DNA of 34,407 nucleotides from Candidatus Fermentibacterota bacterium. Lineage in GTDB: Bacteria; JAFGKV01. Positions 23,571 to 32,548 of this stretch are shown here, one piece after another. The stretch lies in assembly GCA_030620115.1 (NCBI GenBank), contig JAUXFG010000029.1, positions 1-34,407 of the forward strand, given 5' to 3'. The position numbers were made by a program, and so were the translations under genes. The first letter of the stretch is position 1. Each line of letters opens with the position of its first letter. The notes below the pieces were generated by a model. It was not told the DNA's origin. It saw only the letters and a list, made by a program, of their open reading frames with translations, and searched no databases.

Positions 23571-25988
23571 ATGGCGGTCCTTCGAGTTCTTCTTCCGGTA
23601 CCATCATGGCATGCGTACTCTTATGCGGCGAACGCTACGGATCTTCCCCCGCAGCCGGTTGGTTGCAGGGTGCTTGTTCCCGTTCGCCGGGGATGGAGTG
23701 TGGGGTTCGTGAGTGGAATGGAACGCCCGAATTCCGCGGCGGAGCTGAAACCGGTCAAGGAGTTTCTCGATACGGAACCATGGCTGAGTTCCGATCTATG
23801 GGAGCTTGGGCTTTGGATCTCGGAGTACTACTTCTGTCCGCCCGGGATCGCTCTTCGTGCGCTTCTTCCCGGGCCATTGCGGGTGCGCCTTACTAGAACG
23901 CTCCATGTAAGCGAGCAAGATCTTCAGTTCAATGAAGAAGATGCGCCGGCTGCCGCGAAGGAGATTCTCCGCGAGCTGCGGAACTCTGGTGGGCTTCCCC
24001 CGCCGGTCTTGAGGGCACGGGTTCCCTCAGCGGGGTTTGATTTCGCACTCAGATGGCTTCTCGAAAAGGGGTTCCTACGCCAGGGCATCATGGCCAAAGG
24101 GGGGCAGCAACGCAGAATCAGCATCGCCAGGATAGCGAAGAACGAAATCGAAGGCGAGGGAGTTACTCCCGCGGGGATACGCCTCTTGGAGGCGCTACGG
24201 GCTGCAGGCGGCGCACTCCCGGTGGCCCAGCTCATCCGGCTCGCTGGAACCACGAGGGGGCCTGTGACAACGCTCTGTCGCAAGGAGCTGGTGGCGGTTT
24301 CCATGGAGATGAAGCCTCCGGCACTTGCTCCCGGATTGCCCACGGACTACTCGGAGGCCCCACCACCTTTGACTGCGGCGCAGCGTGAGGCAGTGGAAGC
24401 GGTGGAGAGGGCGATTTATGAAGCTCGATTCGAATCATTTCTGCTCCATGGCGTGACTGCAAGCGGGAAAACCGAGGTCTACCTATCCGCTGCCAAAACG
24501 GCGATAGATCGGGGAAAGGGAGTGATCTGCCTTGTTCCCGAGATTGGGCTCACGGCGCAAGTGGTTGCGCGATTTCGCGTGCGTTTCGGGGACCGAGTGA
24601 TCGTGGTGCACTCCGGGCTCAGCCACGGCCAGCGATACGATGCCTGGCTGCGAATTAGAGAAGAAGAAGCTCCGGTGGTGGTTGGACCACGTTCCGCCGT
24701 ATTCGCGCCTATACGGGATCTTGGGCTCATTATTGTTGATGAGGAGCACGACGCAAGCTACAAGCAGAGTCATCAACCCCGCTACCATGCACGCGATGTG
24801 GCGTTGATGAGGGCCTCCCGTTCGGAGTGTCCGGTGATTCTAGGATCGGCAACCCCATGCCTGGAGAGCTATCGCCACGCGCGTTCAGGGAAATACATGT
24901 ACTTGACGCTCGATGAACGGATAGACGGTCTCTTCTTGCCACCGGTCATCATTGTTGACATGAGATCCGAGGCGCCGCAGAAGGGCTATCCCATCTTCTC
25001 AGACATCCTGCGTCTCAAACTGAAGGAGGTAGTCGAGCAGGGAAACCAAGCGCTTCTTCTGCTGAACAGGCGTGGCTTCTCTCGATCGGTCGTATGCTCC
25101 AACTGCGGCGACATGCCTCGATGCCCTGACTGTGACATCGCGCTCACATTCCACCGGTGCGACCATGTCATGATATGCCACTACTGCGGATACAAGGAGC
25201 CGGCGTCGCGTATCTGTCCCTCATGCGGGAATCATCGGTTGCTTTTTGGCGGTTTGGGTACCGAGCGTGTTGAGGGTCAGCTCCGGGAGCTTTTCCCGGG
25301 TACTCGGGTTGACAGGATGGACGGAGATACGACAAGGTATCGTGGATCTCATGTGAGCATCCTGAAACAGATGGTTCAGGGCGATACACAGATCCTCGTG
25401 GGAACCCAGATGATTGCCAAAGGCCTCGATCTTCCCGGAGTGGCTCTTGTCGGTGTGGTGAATGCCGATACACCACTGCAGTTTCCCGATTTTCGTGCCG
25501 GTGAACGTGCTTTTCAGCTCCTCACCCAGGTGGCCGGGAGAACTGGCCGGGGTCACGCAGGGGGTGAAGTAGTGATGCAGTGCTATTTCCCTGATCATCC
25601 GGCACTGCTTTGTGCGGCACGCCATGATTTTGAGAGCTTTGCAGCGGAGGAGATGAGCGTCAGGGAAGAGATGGGCTATCCACCCTTCACGCATCTCATC
25701 AGAGTTGAGCTGAACGGGCCCAAGGAATCCGAGGTGGATCGTCAATCACGAATGCTGCACCGAGCACTCCTGGAACAGCAGAAGGGAGGCGGATTCAGGC
25801 TGCTTGGACCCGCGCCTCCACTCTTGCCGCGATTGAGGGGTTCCTTTCGCAGGCATTTGCTGCTGATGCATCGCAGGAGGCCTCGGTTGCATGTCTGGCT
25901 CAAAGCCACGCTTGTCACCTTGGGAGACCGCTTCCCAGAGCAGAATGTTCGGCTTATCATAGATGTAGACCCGGATGAGACATTGTGA
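23571..25988 (+). CDS. priA: Primosomal replication-restart helicase PriA
   Basis: This 805-residue superfamily 2 DNA helicase reloads the replisome at collapsed forks. The N-terminal DNA-binding domain begins VLRVLLPVP, as in other PriA proteins. The helicase core has Walker A GVTASGKTE (294-302), PEIGLT, the DEEH box in VDEEHDASYKQ, and LGSATP. Eight Cys at about 508-557 (CSNCGDMPRCPDC, CHYCGY, CPSCG) bind two zinc ions. The C-terminal motifs DGDTTRY, LVGTQMIAKGLDLPGVALVG and QVAGRTGRG are intact. ATG 23571 aligns with the family start; GTG 23502 and ATG 23535 are in frame upstream, and 23502 would overlap the kinase gene. This housekeeping gene shows the window is chromosomal. Confidence is very high. 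Confidence 0.96.
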   Translation: MAVLRVLLPVPSWHAYSYAANATDLPPQPVGCRVLVPVRRGWSVGFVSGMERPNSAAELKPVKEFLDTEPWLSSDLWELGLWISEYYFCPPGIALRALLPGPLRVRLTRTLHVSEQDLQFNEEDAPAAAKEILRELRNSGGLPPPVLRARVPSAGFDFALRWLLEKGFLRQGIMAKGGQQRRISIARIAKNEIEGEGVTPAGIRLLEALRAAGGALPVAQLIRLAGTTRGPVTTLCRKELVAVSMEMKPPALAPGLPTDYSEAPPPLTAAQREAVEAVERAIYEARFESFLLHGVTASGKTEVYLSAAKTAIDRGKGVICLVPEIGLTAQVVARFRVRFGDRVIVVHSGLSHGQRYDAWLRIREEEAPVVVGPRSAVFAPIRDLGLIIVDEEHDASYKQSHQPRYHARDVALMRASRSECPVILGSATPCLESYRHARSGKYMYLTLDERIDGLFLPPVIIVDMRSEAPQKGYPIFSDILRLKLKEVVEQGNQALLLLNRRGFSRSVVCSNCGDMPRCPDCDIALTFHRCDHVMICHYCGYKEPASRICPSCGNHRLLFGGLGTERVEGQLRELFPGTRVDRMDGDTTRYRGSHVSILKQMVQGDTQILVGTQMIAKGLDLPGVALVGVVNADTPLQFPDFRAGERAFQLLTQVAGRTGRGHAGGEVVMQCYFPDHPALLCAARHDFESFAAEEMSVREEMGYPPFTHLIRVELNGPKESEVDRQSRMLHRALLEQQKGGGFRLLGPAPPLLPRLRGSFRRHLLLMHRRRPRLHVWLKATLVTLGDRFPEQNVRLIIDVDPDETL

Positions 25989-25996
25989 TGCTGAGG

Positions 25997-26077
25997 GTTC
26001 GCGGAGAGATTCTTCGCTCATTTCATTCACTCAGAATGACAGTGGTGATGTCCTGTGCTGTAGTGCTGAGTCTCAGG
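25997..26077. repeat. GATTCTTCGC...TCAGAATGACA dispersed repeat between convergent genes
   Basis: GAGATTCTTCGCTCATTTCATTC and ACTCAGAATGACAGTGG are the arms of a repeat very common in bacterial genomes; a fuller inverted form is at 30145-30252. The tail (TGATGTCCTG, GAGTCTCAGG) resembles 14900-14970. It fills the gap between the ends of priA and the oppositely oriented radical SAM gene and may act as a bidirectional mRNA end. Confidence 0.55.
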
Positions 26078-27055
26078 TTAGTCCTTGCGCATGGATGTCC
26101 CCAATAGTCCCGGGGGCGGGGGAGCGAGATCTTGTCGCCAGCCGCGCTGGAGCCCGAGTTCCCGAGCCTTCCGGATGGCTTCCTTGTAGGATTTATGCTC
26201 GAGACGGCGACCCAAGAGAGGATGTTGTCGGGCTTCATGCAGAGGTTCGAATTGGCTCAGGAGCGCGACAGGAACATCCGGTGACAGCTCGTGCGCAATG
26301 AATCTCAGACAGTCCTCGGTTGCATCGGGGAGACCCGGCAGTAAGAGCACGCGCACCATGAGCCCACGAACTGCAAGGCCCGATGGATCCGTCTCCAATG
26401 GCCCAATCGTATGGAAGATCTGTTTCGCCGCCTCGCGGCAAACGTGGTAGTAGGCTGCAAGGCCCGAGAATTGCTCGGCCTGTTGGGGGTTCGCGTACCG
26501 AATGTCCGTCACATAGATATCGACAATACCTGCGATAATGGAGAGGCTTTCACTAGTGATGAATCCAGATGTGTTATACACGAACGGGATGGTCAGTCCG
26601 GCCTTCCTGGCGAGACATATCGCCTGGATGAGCTGGGGAATCCATGGTTCTGGAGTGACTAGGTTTATATTGTGACAGCCCTGGTGTTGGAGCCTGAGGA
26701 ACAGGTCGGCAAGTTCGCGAGGTGAAAGCTCTCGTCCCGGTAGAGGCCTGGCGTGGCTCCAAAGATGGTTCTGGCAGTAGATACAGTGGAGTGGGCATCC
26801 AGAAAAAAAGACGGCCCCGGACCCACGATATCCTGAGATAGGTGGCTCCTCACCGTGATGAGGACCGGAGTGATGCACGATGAGTCGATCACCCGCACCG
26901 CACCTCCCGGTCTGCCCCGCGAGTCTGTTGACGCCACATCGGCGGGGGCAGAGCCGACAATTCTCGAGATGGGCAGTCAGTTGGTCATCGAGATCTTGGT
27001 GGGGGGATGTAGTGATCTTCATTCTGATACCTGCGCTGCTCCTGGCGTCATGCAT
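26078..27055 (-). CDS. PflX-like (COG1313) radical SAM protein
   Basis: This 325-residue radical SAM enzyme is related to pyruvate formate-lyase activases. The SAM cluster motif is SGCPLHCIYCQNH with Cys87, Cys91 and Cys94. An N-terminal cluster of Cys33, 36, 40 and 52 (CRLCPRRCGVNRLAGQTGRC) is typical of COG1313. The C-terminal half (YVTDIRYAN, VRGLMVRVLLLPG) is complete. No glycyl-radical enzyme gene is nearby, so it is probably one of the orphan members whose substrate is unknown. A second in-frame ATG at 27022 gives a shorter protein that still contains every motif; neither start has a strong ribosome site. It is convergent with priA and divergent from the ABC operon. Confidence 0.87.
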   Translation of the reverse strand: MHDARSSAGIRMKITTSPHQDLDDQLTAHLENCRLCPRRCGVNRLAGQTGRCGAGDRLIVHHSGPHHGEEPPISGYRGSGAVFFSGCPLHCIYCQNHLWSHARPLPGRELSPRELADLFLRLQHQGCHNINLVTPEPWIPQLIQAICLARKAGLTIPFVYNTSGFITSESLSIIAGIVDIYVTDIRYANPQQAEQFSGLAAYYHVCREAAKQIFHTIGPLETDPSGLAVRGLMVRVLLLPGLPDATEDCLRFIAHELSPDVPVALLSQFEPLHEARQHPLLGRRLEHKSYKEAIRKARELGLQRGWRQDLAPPPPGLLGTSMRKD

Positions 27056-27149
27056 GTATGGAACTCGTGACTAATGGTTTCTCTTGAATTCTTTTCTTGT
27101 GCCGAACAAGATACAGCGCTTCTTGAGAGAATTCGCGCGGAAGAAGAAA

Positions 27150-27196
27150 CGCCGAACATCGAATCCGCCGGCTGGCGGATTGGGCGTTGGATGTTG
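27150..27196. repeat. AACATCGA half-repeats flanking an AATCCGCC hairpin
   Basis: The hairpin AATCCGCC-GGCT-GGCGGATT has a perfect 8-bp stem. It is flanked by CGAACATCGA on the left and by GGATGTTGAG on the right, which are outward inverted relatives of the AACATCGA runs at 1448, 1726 and 34384. It sits in the 157-base gap between divergent genes, close to the start of the ABC operon. Confidence 0.6.
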
Positions 27197-27212
27197 AGTT
27201 CATGGCAAGCCC

Positions 27213-28181
27213 ATGCTTGTGGCACCCCGGATGATGCTTATGCGACTTTGTAGATTGCTGCAATGGGAGAACTCGGTGTGGCTGGTTGGTCTGGTGGCGG
27301 CATTGGTGGGTCTGGGAGTGGGCTCGGCCTTGAACGGCTTCGATGAGAGCATGGTGAAAGGAGTTACTGCGCGCTTTTCTTTACTCGGAGACAAAACCGC
27401 ACCGGTGTATTCCCGCATTATTACCTTCACGCCCGCGTTGACGGAAATCGTCTACGCATTGGACCAGGGCCATCGTGTGGTGGGGACCAGCAGTTTTGTG
27501 ACCTATCCCACTGATGCCGCATTGCTTCCCCGCGTGGGCGGCATTGTTGATCCCAATCTGGAGCTGATTACTCAACTCGATCCTGATCTTATCCTGACCC
27601 AAGGGGTGATTCCTGGGCTCGAGTCGATACGCGGCGGAATGTCCGCGCACGTGGAGAATCTCTCCATTGAAACGCTGGATGAGCTCTATGAGACAATCAC
27701 CCAAATCGGGAGTCTCCTGGCATGCCCTGCGGATGCGAAGATCCTGACGCTTCGACTGCGGCTGGAACTGGCGGAAGTGGCCAAGATGGCCGGAAAGCGG
27801 GCAGTCAGGAAGGTGTTCATTTGTCTGGGTCGTGATCCTGGGAGAGCGGCACGGCTCTTCACCACAGGGCGGGGCTCATTCATCAGCGAGATTGTGTCTA
27901 TCGCAGGTGGCGTCAATGTCTTCCAGGAGCTTGGTGCGCGGTACCGGGAGGTGTCGGGGGAGGAGGTTCTGGCGCGAACGCCCGACGTGGTGCTGGACTT
28001 CGGTGGAGGCTGGGCAGCCGAGCGTTCCATGACTGCGGTATTGGCGGCGTGGCAATCCTTATTCCCCCGGGAGTCGGTCAGAATTGTGGTAATTACTGAG
28101 GACTACGTCCTTTACCCAGGCCCCCGCCTGGGGCTATTGGCACGAACCATTGCGGACTCTCTCTCTGAGGAGTGCCGGTGA
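27213..28181 (+). CDS. BtuF/FhuD-type periplasmic substrate-binding protein, membrane anchored
   Basis: This 322-residue protein is the binding component of an ABC importer for a metal chelate such as cobalamin, heme or a siderophore. A hydrophobic segment at about 19-41 (VWLVGLVAALVGLGVG) anchors or exports it. The TroA/BtuF-like fold begins with SRIITFTPALTEIVYALDQG and YPTDAALLPRVGG, followed by LELITQLDPDLILT, ITQIGSLL and a C-terminal TIADSL helix. Several ATGs (27213, 27231, 27234, 27240) compete, and none has a good ribosome site; I kept the first. The stop overlaps the ATPase start as GTGA. Ligand-contacting residues cannot be read with confidence, so the substrate stays open. Confidence 0.85.
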   Translation: MLVAPRMMLMRLCRLLQWENSVWLVGLVAALVGLGVGSALNGFDESMVKGVTARFSLLGDKTAPVYSRIITFTPALTEIVYALDQGHRVVGTSSFVTYPTDAALLPRVGGIVDPNLELITQLDPDLILTQGVIPGLESIRGGMSAHVENLSIETLDELYETITQIGSLLACPADAKILTLRLRLELAEVAKMAGKRAVRKVFICLGRDPGRAARLFTTGRGSFISEIVSIAGGVNVFQELGARYREVSGEEVLARTPDVVLDFGGGWAAERSMTAVLAAWQSLFPRESVRIVVITEDYVLYPGPRLGLLARTIADSLSEECR

Positions 28182-28963
28182 CGTTGCCGCTGGTTGATGT
28201 CTCGGGGCTCGAATTCTCCCGGCCGACAGGTTTCCGACTGAATGTTGAGCATCTCTTTGTCTCTCCCCATGAAGTGGTGGGAGTGGTGGGTCCGAATGGG
28301 GCGGGAAAGAGTACGCTGCTGCAGATCGTGGCGGGCATCGAGCGACCGGATGCTGGGGAGATCCTGATTCGTGATCTTCCTCTTGCGGGATTCACCCGAT
28401 TGGAGATTGCGCGCATCATCGGCTATCTCCCGCAGGAGGTGAGCTCGGTCTACCCGTATACGGTTTACGAGTTGGTCATGCACGGGCGATACCCTCATCT
28501 CGCCCCGTGGCAACGTCCGGGGCCTCGCGATAGAACTGCGGTGGAGAACGCCCTGACGCAGACCGACATGAATCGTTTTGCAGATCGGAGAATGGATGAG
28601 CTCTCCGGGGGCGAGTTCAGGCGGGCATTGCTTGCTTCCGTGCTTGCCCAAGAGCCTGAGCTGCTTTTTTTGGACGAGCCGGTTTCCGGCCTCGACATCC
28701 ACCATGCCACCGGATTCATTCGTCTACTCACTGAGCTCGCACACCGTGGAGTGGGCGTGTTATTCGTGACCCATAATCTGAATCTTGCTTCATTGTTTTG
28801 CGATCGTTTGATGTTGCTGTCCGAGGGCACGATATTCGCCTCGGGTCCGCCGAACGAGGTCCTGACCATCAGTCATCTTGGCCGGGCCTACGGCAATGCT
28901 ACTCTTACCGTTTCTCACCCTGAAACAGGGGCACCTATGGTCCTCCCCCGACGTGACCAATGA
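28178..28963 (+). CDS. ABC importer ATPase (FecE/BtuD type)
   Basis: This 261-residue ATPase energises the importer. It has Walker A GPNGAGKST (38-46), Q-loop YLPQE, signature LSGGEFRRA (142-150), Walker B LLFLDEP (162-168), D-loop SGLD and H-loop VTHN (197-200). GTG 28178 is chosen because GAGGAG (28167-28172) lies five bases upstream and the start overlaps the previous stop by four bases. An in-frame GTG at 28172 coincides with that ribosome site. The stop overlaps the permease start as ATGA. The length fits FecE-type subunits. Confidence 0.93.
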   Translation: MTLPLVDVSGLEFSRPTGFRLNVEHLFVSPHEVVGVVGPNGAGKSTLLQIVAGIERPDAGEILIRDLPLAGFTRLEIARIIGYLPQEVSSVYPYTVYELVMHGRYPHLAPWQRPGPRDRTAVENALTQTDMNRFADRRMDELSGGEFRRALLASVLAQEPELLFLDEPVSGLDIHHATGFIRLLTELAHRGVGVLFVTHNLNLASLFCDRLMLLSEGTIFASGPPNEVLTISHLGRAYGNATLTVSHPETGAPMVLPRRDQ

Positions 28964-29934
28964 ATTTCCGTTGCCTTTTCCTCTTGGTTCTCCTCGTGGC
29001 TGTTTCCATTCTGGCTCTATTCGTGGGGCCGGTGGATGTGACCCCGCTGGACCTCTTGCGAGCGACTCCAGAGAGCCGGGAGTCCGGACTCGCCATGGAA
29101 ATCGTGCTTCGGCAACGATTGCCGCGGATCTTGTTGGCAGTGGTGACCGGCGGTGCGTTGGCGGTTGTGGGTGCTGCCTTCCAAGGTCTGTTGGGTAATC
29201 CGCTCGCCACTCCCTACACATTGGGCCTTTCCGGTGGCGGTGCACTGGGGGCGGTGATCGCTATCTGGGCGCCTGGGGTGGTGGGTGCGTGGGGCGCCCC
29301 GCCACTCTCCCTGGCAGGGGCATTGATGGCAGCGTCCATTGTGTATCTCTTAACCACCAGACAGAGAGGGCTGCGCGGCGAGCCTCTCATCCTTGCCGGT
29401 GTCATTGTGGGCTTTTTTTGTTCGGCCATGGTTCTCCTTGTCAGGTATCTCGCTAGTCCTCGCCAGGTGGTATTGATGGACAGGTGGATGATGGGAGGCC
29501 TTGAACAGGTGGGTTTCGGGCAGATCGCAATGATCCTACCGTATGTGTTCGCCGGTCTGACCGTGATTATCTCACTTCATCGAGAGCTCGACCAGCTGGC
29601 CTTCGGCTCGGCGCTTGCGACAGGCCGGGGTGTCAATGTGCCGAAGCTCAGGCGGAACATATTTGTGGCCGGTTCACTCAGCACCGCTGCAGTGGTCTCG
29701 GTAGCAGGGCCCATCGCATTCATCGGGCTCATGGTGCCCCATGTGCTGCGCCGATTGATCGGCTTCTCACACGGCAGGCTCTTGTGTGCGTCGTTTCTGT
29801 TGGGGGGCGCCTTTCTTGTCGCGTGTGATGCCGTAGCAAGAACGATTCTCGCACCGAGCGAGATTCCCGTGGGTGTCATCACCGCCGGCTTTGGAGGCCC
29901 ATTCTTCTTGGTGCTGCTCCTGCGGCGGAAATGA
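28960..29934 (+). CDS. ABC importer permease (FecCD/BtuC type)
   Basis: This is a 324-residue inner-membrane permease of the FecCD family with about nine to ten TM helices. Family landmarks are LRQRLPRILLAVVTGGALA, GAAFQGLLGNPLATPYTLG, and near the C terminus AGPIAFIGLMVPHVLRRLIG, followed by PSEIPVGVITAGFGGPFFL. It starts at ATG 28960, overlapping the ATPase stop by four bases. Binding protein, ATPase and permease form a complete type II importer. One permease gene implies a homodimeric channel. There is no outer-membrane receptor gene in the window. Confidence 0.93.
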   Translation: MNFRCLFLLVLLVAVSILALFVGPVDVTPLDLLRATPESRESGLAMEIVLRQRLPRILLAVVTGGALAVVGAAFQGLLGNPLATPYTLGLSGGGALGAVIAIWAPGVVGAWGAPPLSLAGALMAASIVYLLTTRQRGLRGEPLILAGVIVGFFCSAMVLLVRYLASPRQVVLMDRWMMGGLEQVGFGQIAMILPYVFAGLTVIISLHRELDQLAFGSALATGRGVNVPKLRRNIFVAGSLSTAAVVSVAGPIAFIGLMVPHVLRRLIGFSHGRLLCASFLLGGAFLVACDAVARTILAPSEIPVGVITAGFGGPFFLVLLLRRK

Positions 29935-30336
29935 TGAGGGATTGGGAGGAAGAATCTATAATCTGCAATCTATAATCTGGGGAAGGTGGGGATTGGGAGG
30001 AATTTCGAAATGCTTGATTGCTGGAATGCTCGAAAAAAGAGAAGAGACGGAGGAAAAGCGAAGTGGTGGATCGGGGAATCAGCCTCACGCATCCGTCTTC
30101 GCCAAGGCTTCGTCGTGACAAGAAGGCGCAAAGAACGCAAAGAGGAGAGCGAGATTCTTCGCTCCATGCAGTCGCTCAGAATGACAGGGGTTGCAAGCAG
30201 AAGGATGCAGCACTGTGTGTCATTCTGAGGGAGCGGAGCGACCGAAGAATCTGGGGGGAGGGGGGCGAGGATGGCTGACAACTGCTATTGTCAATGGCAA
30301 TGCGAAACGGCGGATTCATCGATCGTCTAACATCCT
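29935..30336. repeat. Repeat-filled gap after the ABC operon
   Basis: Successive elements are: AATCTATAATCTGCAATCT units (29951-29980); a GGGATTGGGAGGAATTTCG / AAATGCTTGATTGC block (29988-30021) also found at 34338-34371; a CGTCTTCGCCAAGGCTTCG / GTCGTGACAAG segment (30091-30121) related to the mosaic cassettes; and an imperfect inverted repeat (about 30145-30252) with arms GATTCTTCGCTCC...CTCAGAATGACA and TGTCATTCTGAGGGAGCGGA...GAAGAATC, a very common bacterial dispersed repeat. No real gene is seen. Confidence 0.7.
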
Positions 30337-30475
30337 TGGAGTGCGCAAGCCACGCTTGCGCTTTGTTTGGAGGGAGCCACGCTCCCGCCATTGCGTCCTC
30401 GCCGAATCGATATCTGCTCATGGTATAGTGTTGGATGGCTGATGGGGGGGCGCAAGCATGGCTTGCTTGGAGTCA
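30337..30475 (+). repeat. Dispersed repeat of about 140 bp, copy 2 (other copy at 97-212)
   Basis: Landmarks match copy 1: hairpin GCGCAAGC-CAC-GCTTGCGC (30343-30361), GGGAGC-CAC-GCTCCC, CCGCCATTGCGT, CGATATCTGCTCAT, GTTGGATGGCTGATGG and GCGCAAGCATGGCTTGCTTG. Copy 2 retains a complete left hairpin that copy 1 has partly lost. Its right end touches the stop codon of the membrane protein gene at 30476. Confidence 0.75.
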
Positions 30476-32506
30476 TCACGGCATGATGTCCACACTGAGC
30501 AGGTATCCGGCGATGGTCTCCTGCGTAGCCGGCAGTGGTTCTCCGTCGGAGCCCAATGCTTGGAGTTCCAAGGAATTAGGCCCCGGAAGGAGCTCAAGAT
30601 CTTCGGTCCGAATCATGGCGGTATTTCGGTGCTGTTGTATGGTCTCTACGAATGTACGGTTAAGAGAAATGCGCCACGCGGCCGTAGGAGAGATCGTCCG
30701 AATCAGCAGCTCAATGGAACACATTGAGGGCCTGCGGTTGGTGCTCATGAGCGTGATTGTGGCCTTGGGGGCAAGAGCACGTCCTCTGAGACCGGGACCC
30801 TCTTCCCATCTTCCCATGCCATTCTGTGCGGCGAATCTCGGGCCCGGAGTGTCCCTGTCCAATCGGAACACAAGGCTTCCCGGGTGATGCGCTCTCAGGG
30901 AAAGAGGCGAATCGGCGGACAGCGTAGGCCAGGGCTGAAGCATGCCACGCCCCCTGCCCACTCGATCCTTGTACACCTGCAGTGGAGGTTCCGGCGGACG
31001 GTGATGGAAAAGCAGAATATCGGTCCCGACACGAGCGAGCTCCCTGCATGCATGAGGATCGAGGGTGTTCAGGTGCCTGAGATCGCGGGTTGGGATTTCA
31101 TCGAGACTGTATCGATGATGGGTATGCTTCGCATATGCTCTTCGAGTCGTTCTTGGCGTTCTCCGGGTAATGAAGGGGAACTCGGCCAAGATCTCCATTC
31201 CTTGGCGGTTCCCCAGCCAGCGGTGGACTGGTTGAGCCGGGGCGAGCCTACATGCTCGGGGTGGGGGCAGGGGTGTGAACTCGAGAATGCCCAGGAGTGC
31301 CAGGAGAACCATGAGCGGGTTTCGTCTATTCCTGGAGCACAACACATGTATTCCAAGCGCCGCCATGGCACAGACTGAGAGATGCACGAATACCCCCATA
31401 CGGGCATAGCTTCTGAAGAATGGAACGAGCCGGGACACGTAGTAGCTGGGTAAGAGGAGAGTCTTGCCTCCGATTCCCCAGACAGGAGGCGCCGATAAGA
31501 GCATCGCAGCAACGCCCATGGCGAGCAACCACCCAAAGGCTTGCCGCCGGGCGCCAGGGATTCCGCGGTCGAGCACAAGACCGGCGATGCCCAAAGCGGC
31601 GAGCAGTAGAGGAATCCATCCGAGGAAGAGAGCCTGTTCTACTTCATTGGAGAGATGGAAATCGCCAGGAGTAGTCACCGGATTCCAGATGCGTCTTGCT
31701 GCTGATAGTCCTCCCGGCAAGAAGTAGTCAGCTGGTCGTGCCGAGTATCTCAACAGATCGTGAAGCAGCGTTTGCCGCGGCGTCGGGCCGCTCAGGAGCC
31801 AGCCAAGGTACGAGTGAGTGATGGGCAGCGAAACAAGAAGTAAGGTAATGATGGTGAGTGCAATCACCGCTACCGTTCGCTGTTTGCCTCTCAACAGAAG
31901 GACTACGATGGCTGGTACAAGAAGGGCGAGTGCCAGCAGAGCGGCAAAGAAGCCGTAGTAGAAGCTTGTGCCTACCAAGAGTGAGGCAGATACGAGCGTG
32001 AGCACGGCTCTGCCAATGGACGGTCTGGTGAGGAAGACCATGATTGTGAGCGCCACCAGAGGTATCCACTCAATATGTGCGAGGTAGATATGGCCGAGAC
32101 TTCGCGCCCAGTGGTATGGGCTCAGCGCGAAAAAGAATGAGGCGATGAGCGATGGTCCCACGCGGCGAGTGAGCCACAAGAACAGTGCATAGGAGCACAA
32201 CGCCGTCAGCACAAAACTGAGAAGCATGAGAGTGTTGTACACAAGAATGGGCGATACAAACCGAGAAAGAGCGGTGCCGAAAATATTGACAACAGGCCTT
32301 TCCATGTACTTGACAGAGAGCTGCCATTGTTCCCAACGTTCGAGCGTTGTGATCGAATCGCCAGGATGACCGATAAGTACCCTCGCTGGGTCCAGGACCA
32401 CGGGGAAGCTCCAGACGGCTACTGTGAGCGTCGTCACCGCGGTTGCCATAAGGCCGCCCAGCAGGATGTTTCGATGCGAGCTCAAGAACTGCACGGAAAT
32501 GAACAA
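30476..32506 (-). CDS. Large multispanning membrane protein, probable GT-C-fold glycosyltransferase
   Basis: This 676-residue protein has about ten to twelve TM helices in its first 430 residues and a soluble C-terminal domain of about 240. After the first helix is an extracytoplasmic loop with Asp (GHPGDSITTLERWEQWQL), the place where GT-C enzymes carry a catalytic acid. SFFFALSPYHWARSLGHIYL and SYYVSRLVPFFRSYARMG resemble DUF6311- and YfhO-like sugar transferases that use polyprenyl-linked donors. The start is TTG 32506 with AGGGAG six bases upstream. Adjacent GNAT and GT4 genes on the other strand fit a surface-glycan locus. The last codon abuts a dispersed repeat, so the native C terminus may have been altered. 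The family call is tentative. Confidence 0.75.
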   Translation of the reverse strand: MFISVQFLSSHRNILLGGLMATAVTTLTVAVWSFPVVLDPARVLIGHPGDSITTLERWEQWQLSVKYMERPVVNIFGTALSRFVSPILVYNTLMLLSFVLTALCSYALFLWLTRRVGPSLIASFFFALSPYHWARSLGHIYLAHIEWIPLVALTIMVFLTRPSIGRAVLTLVSASLLVGTSFYYGFFAALLALALLVPAIVVLLLRGKQRTVAVIALTIITLLLVSLPITHSYLGWLLSGPTPRQTLLHDLLRYSARPADYFLPGGLSAARRIWNPVTTPGDFHLSNEVEQALFLGWIPLLLAALGIAGLVLDRGIPGARRQAFGWLLAMGVAAMLLSAPPVWGIGGKTLLLPSYYVSRLVPFFRSYARMGVFVHLSVCAMAALGIHVLCSRNRRNPLMVLLALLGILEFTPLPPPRACRLAPAQPVHRWLGNRQGMEILAEFPFITRRTPRTTRRAYAKHTHHRYSLDEIPTRDLRHLNTLDPHACRELARVGTDILLFHHRPPEPPLQVYKDRVGRGRGMLQPWPTLSADSPLSLRAHHPGSLVFRLDRDTPGPRFAAQNGMGRWEEGPGLRGRALAPKATITLMSTNRRPSMCSIELLIRTISPTAAWRISLNRTFVETIQQHRNTAMIRTEDLELLPGPNSLELQALGSDGEPLPATQETIAGYLLSVDIMP

Positions 32507-32548
32507 GTATAACTCCCTATTTGGTTTGTACTCGGCTGAGGTTACGTC

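Noticed and set aside
27056-27212. Cobalamin riboswitch upstream of the ABC operon
   Set aside because: The gap is too short, contains a repeat, and shows no B12-box-like sequence.
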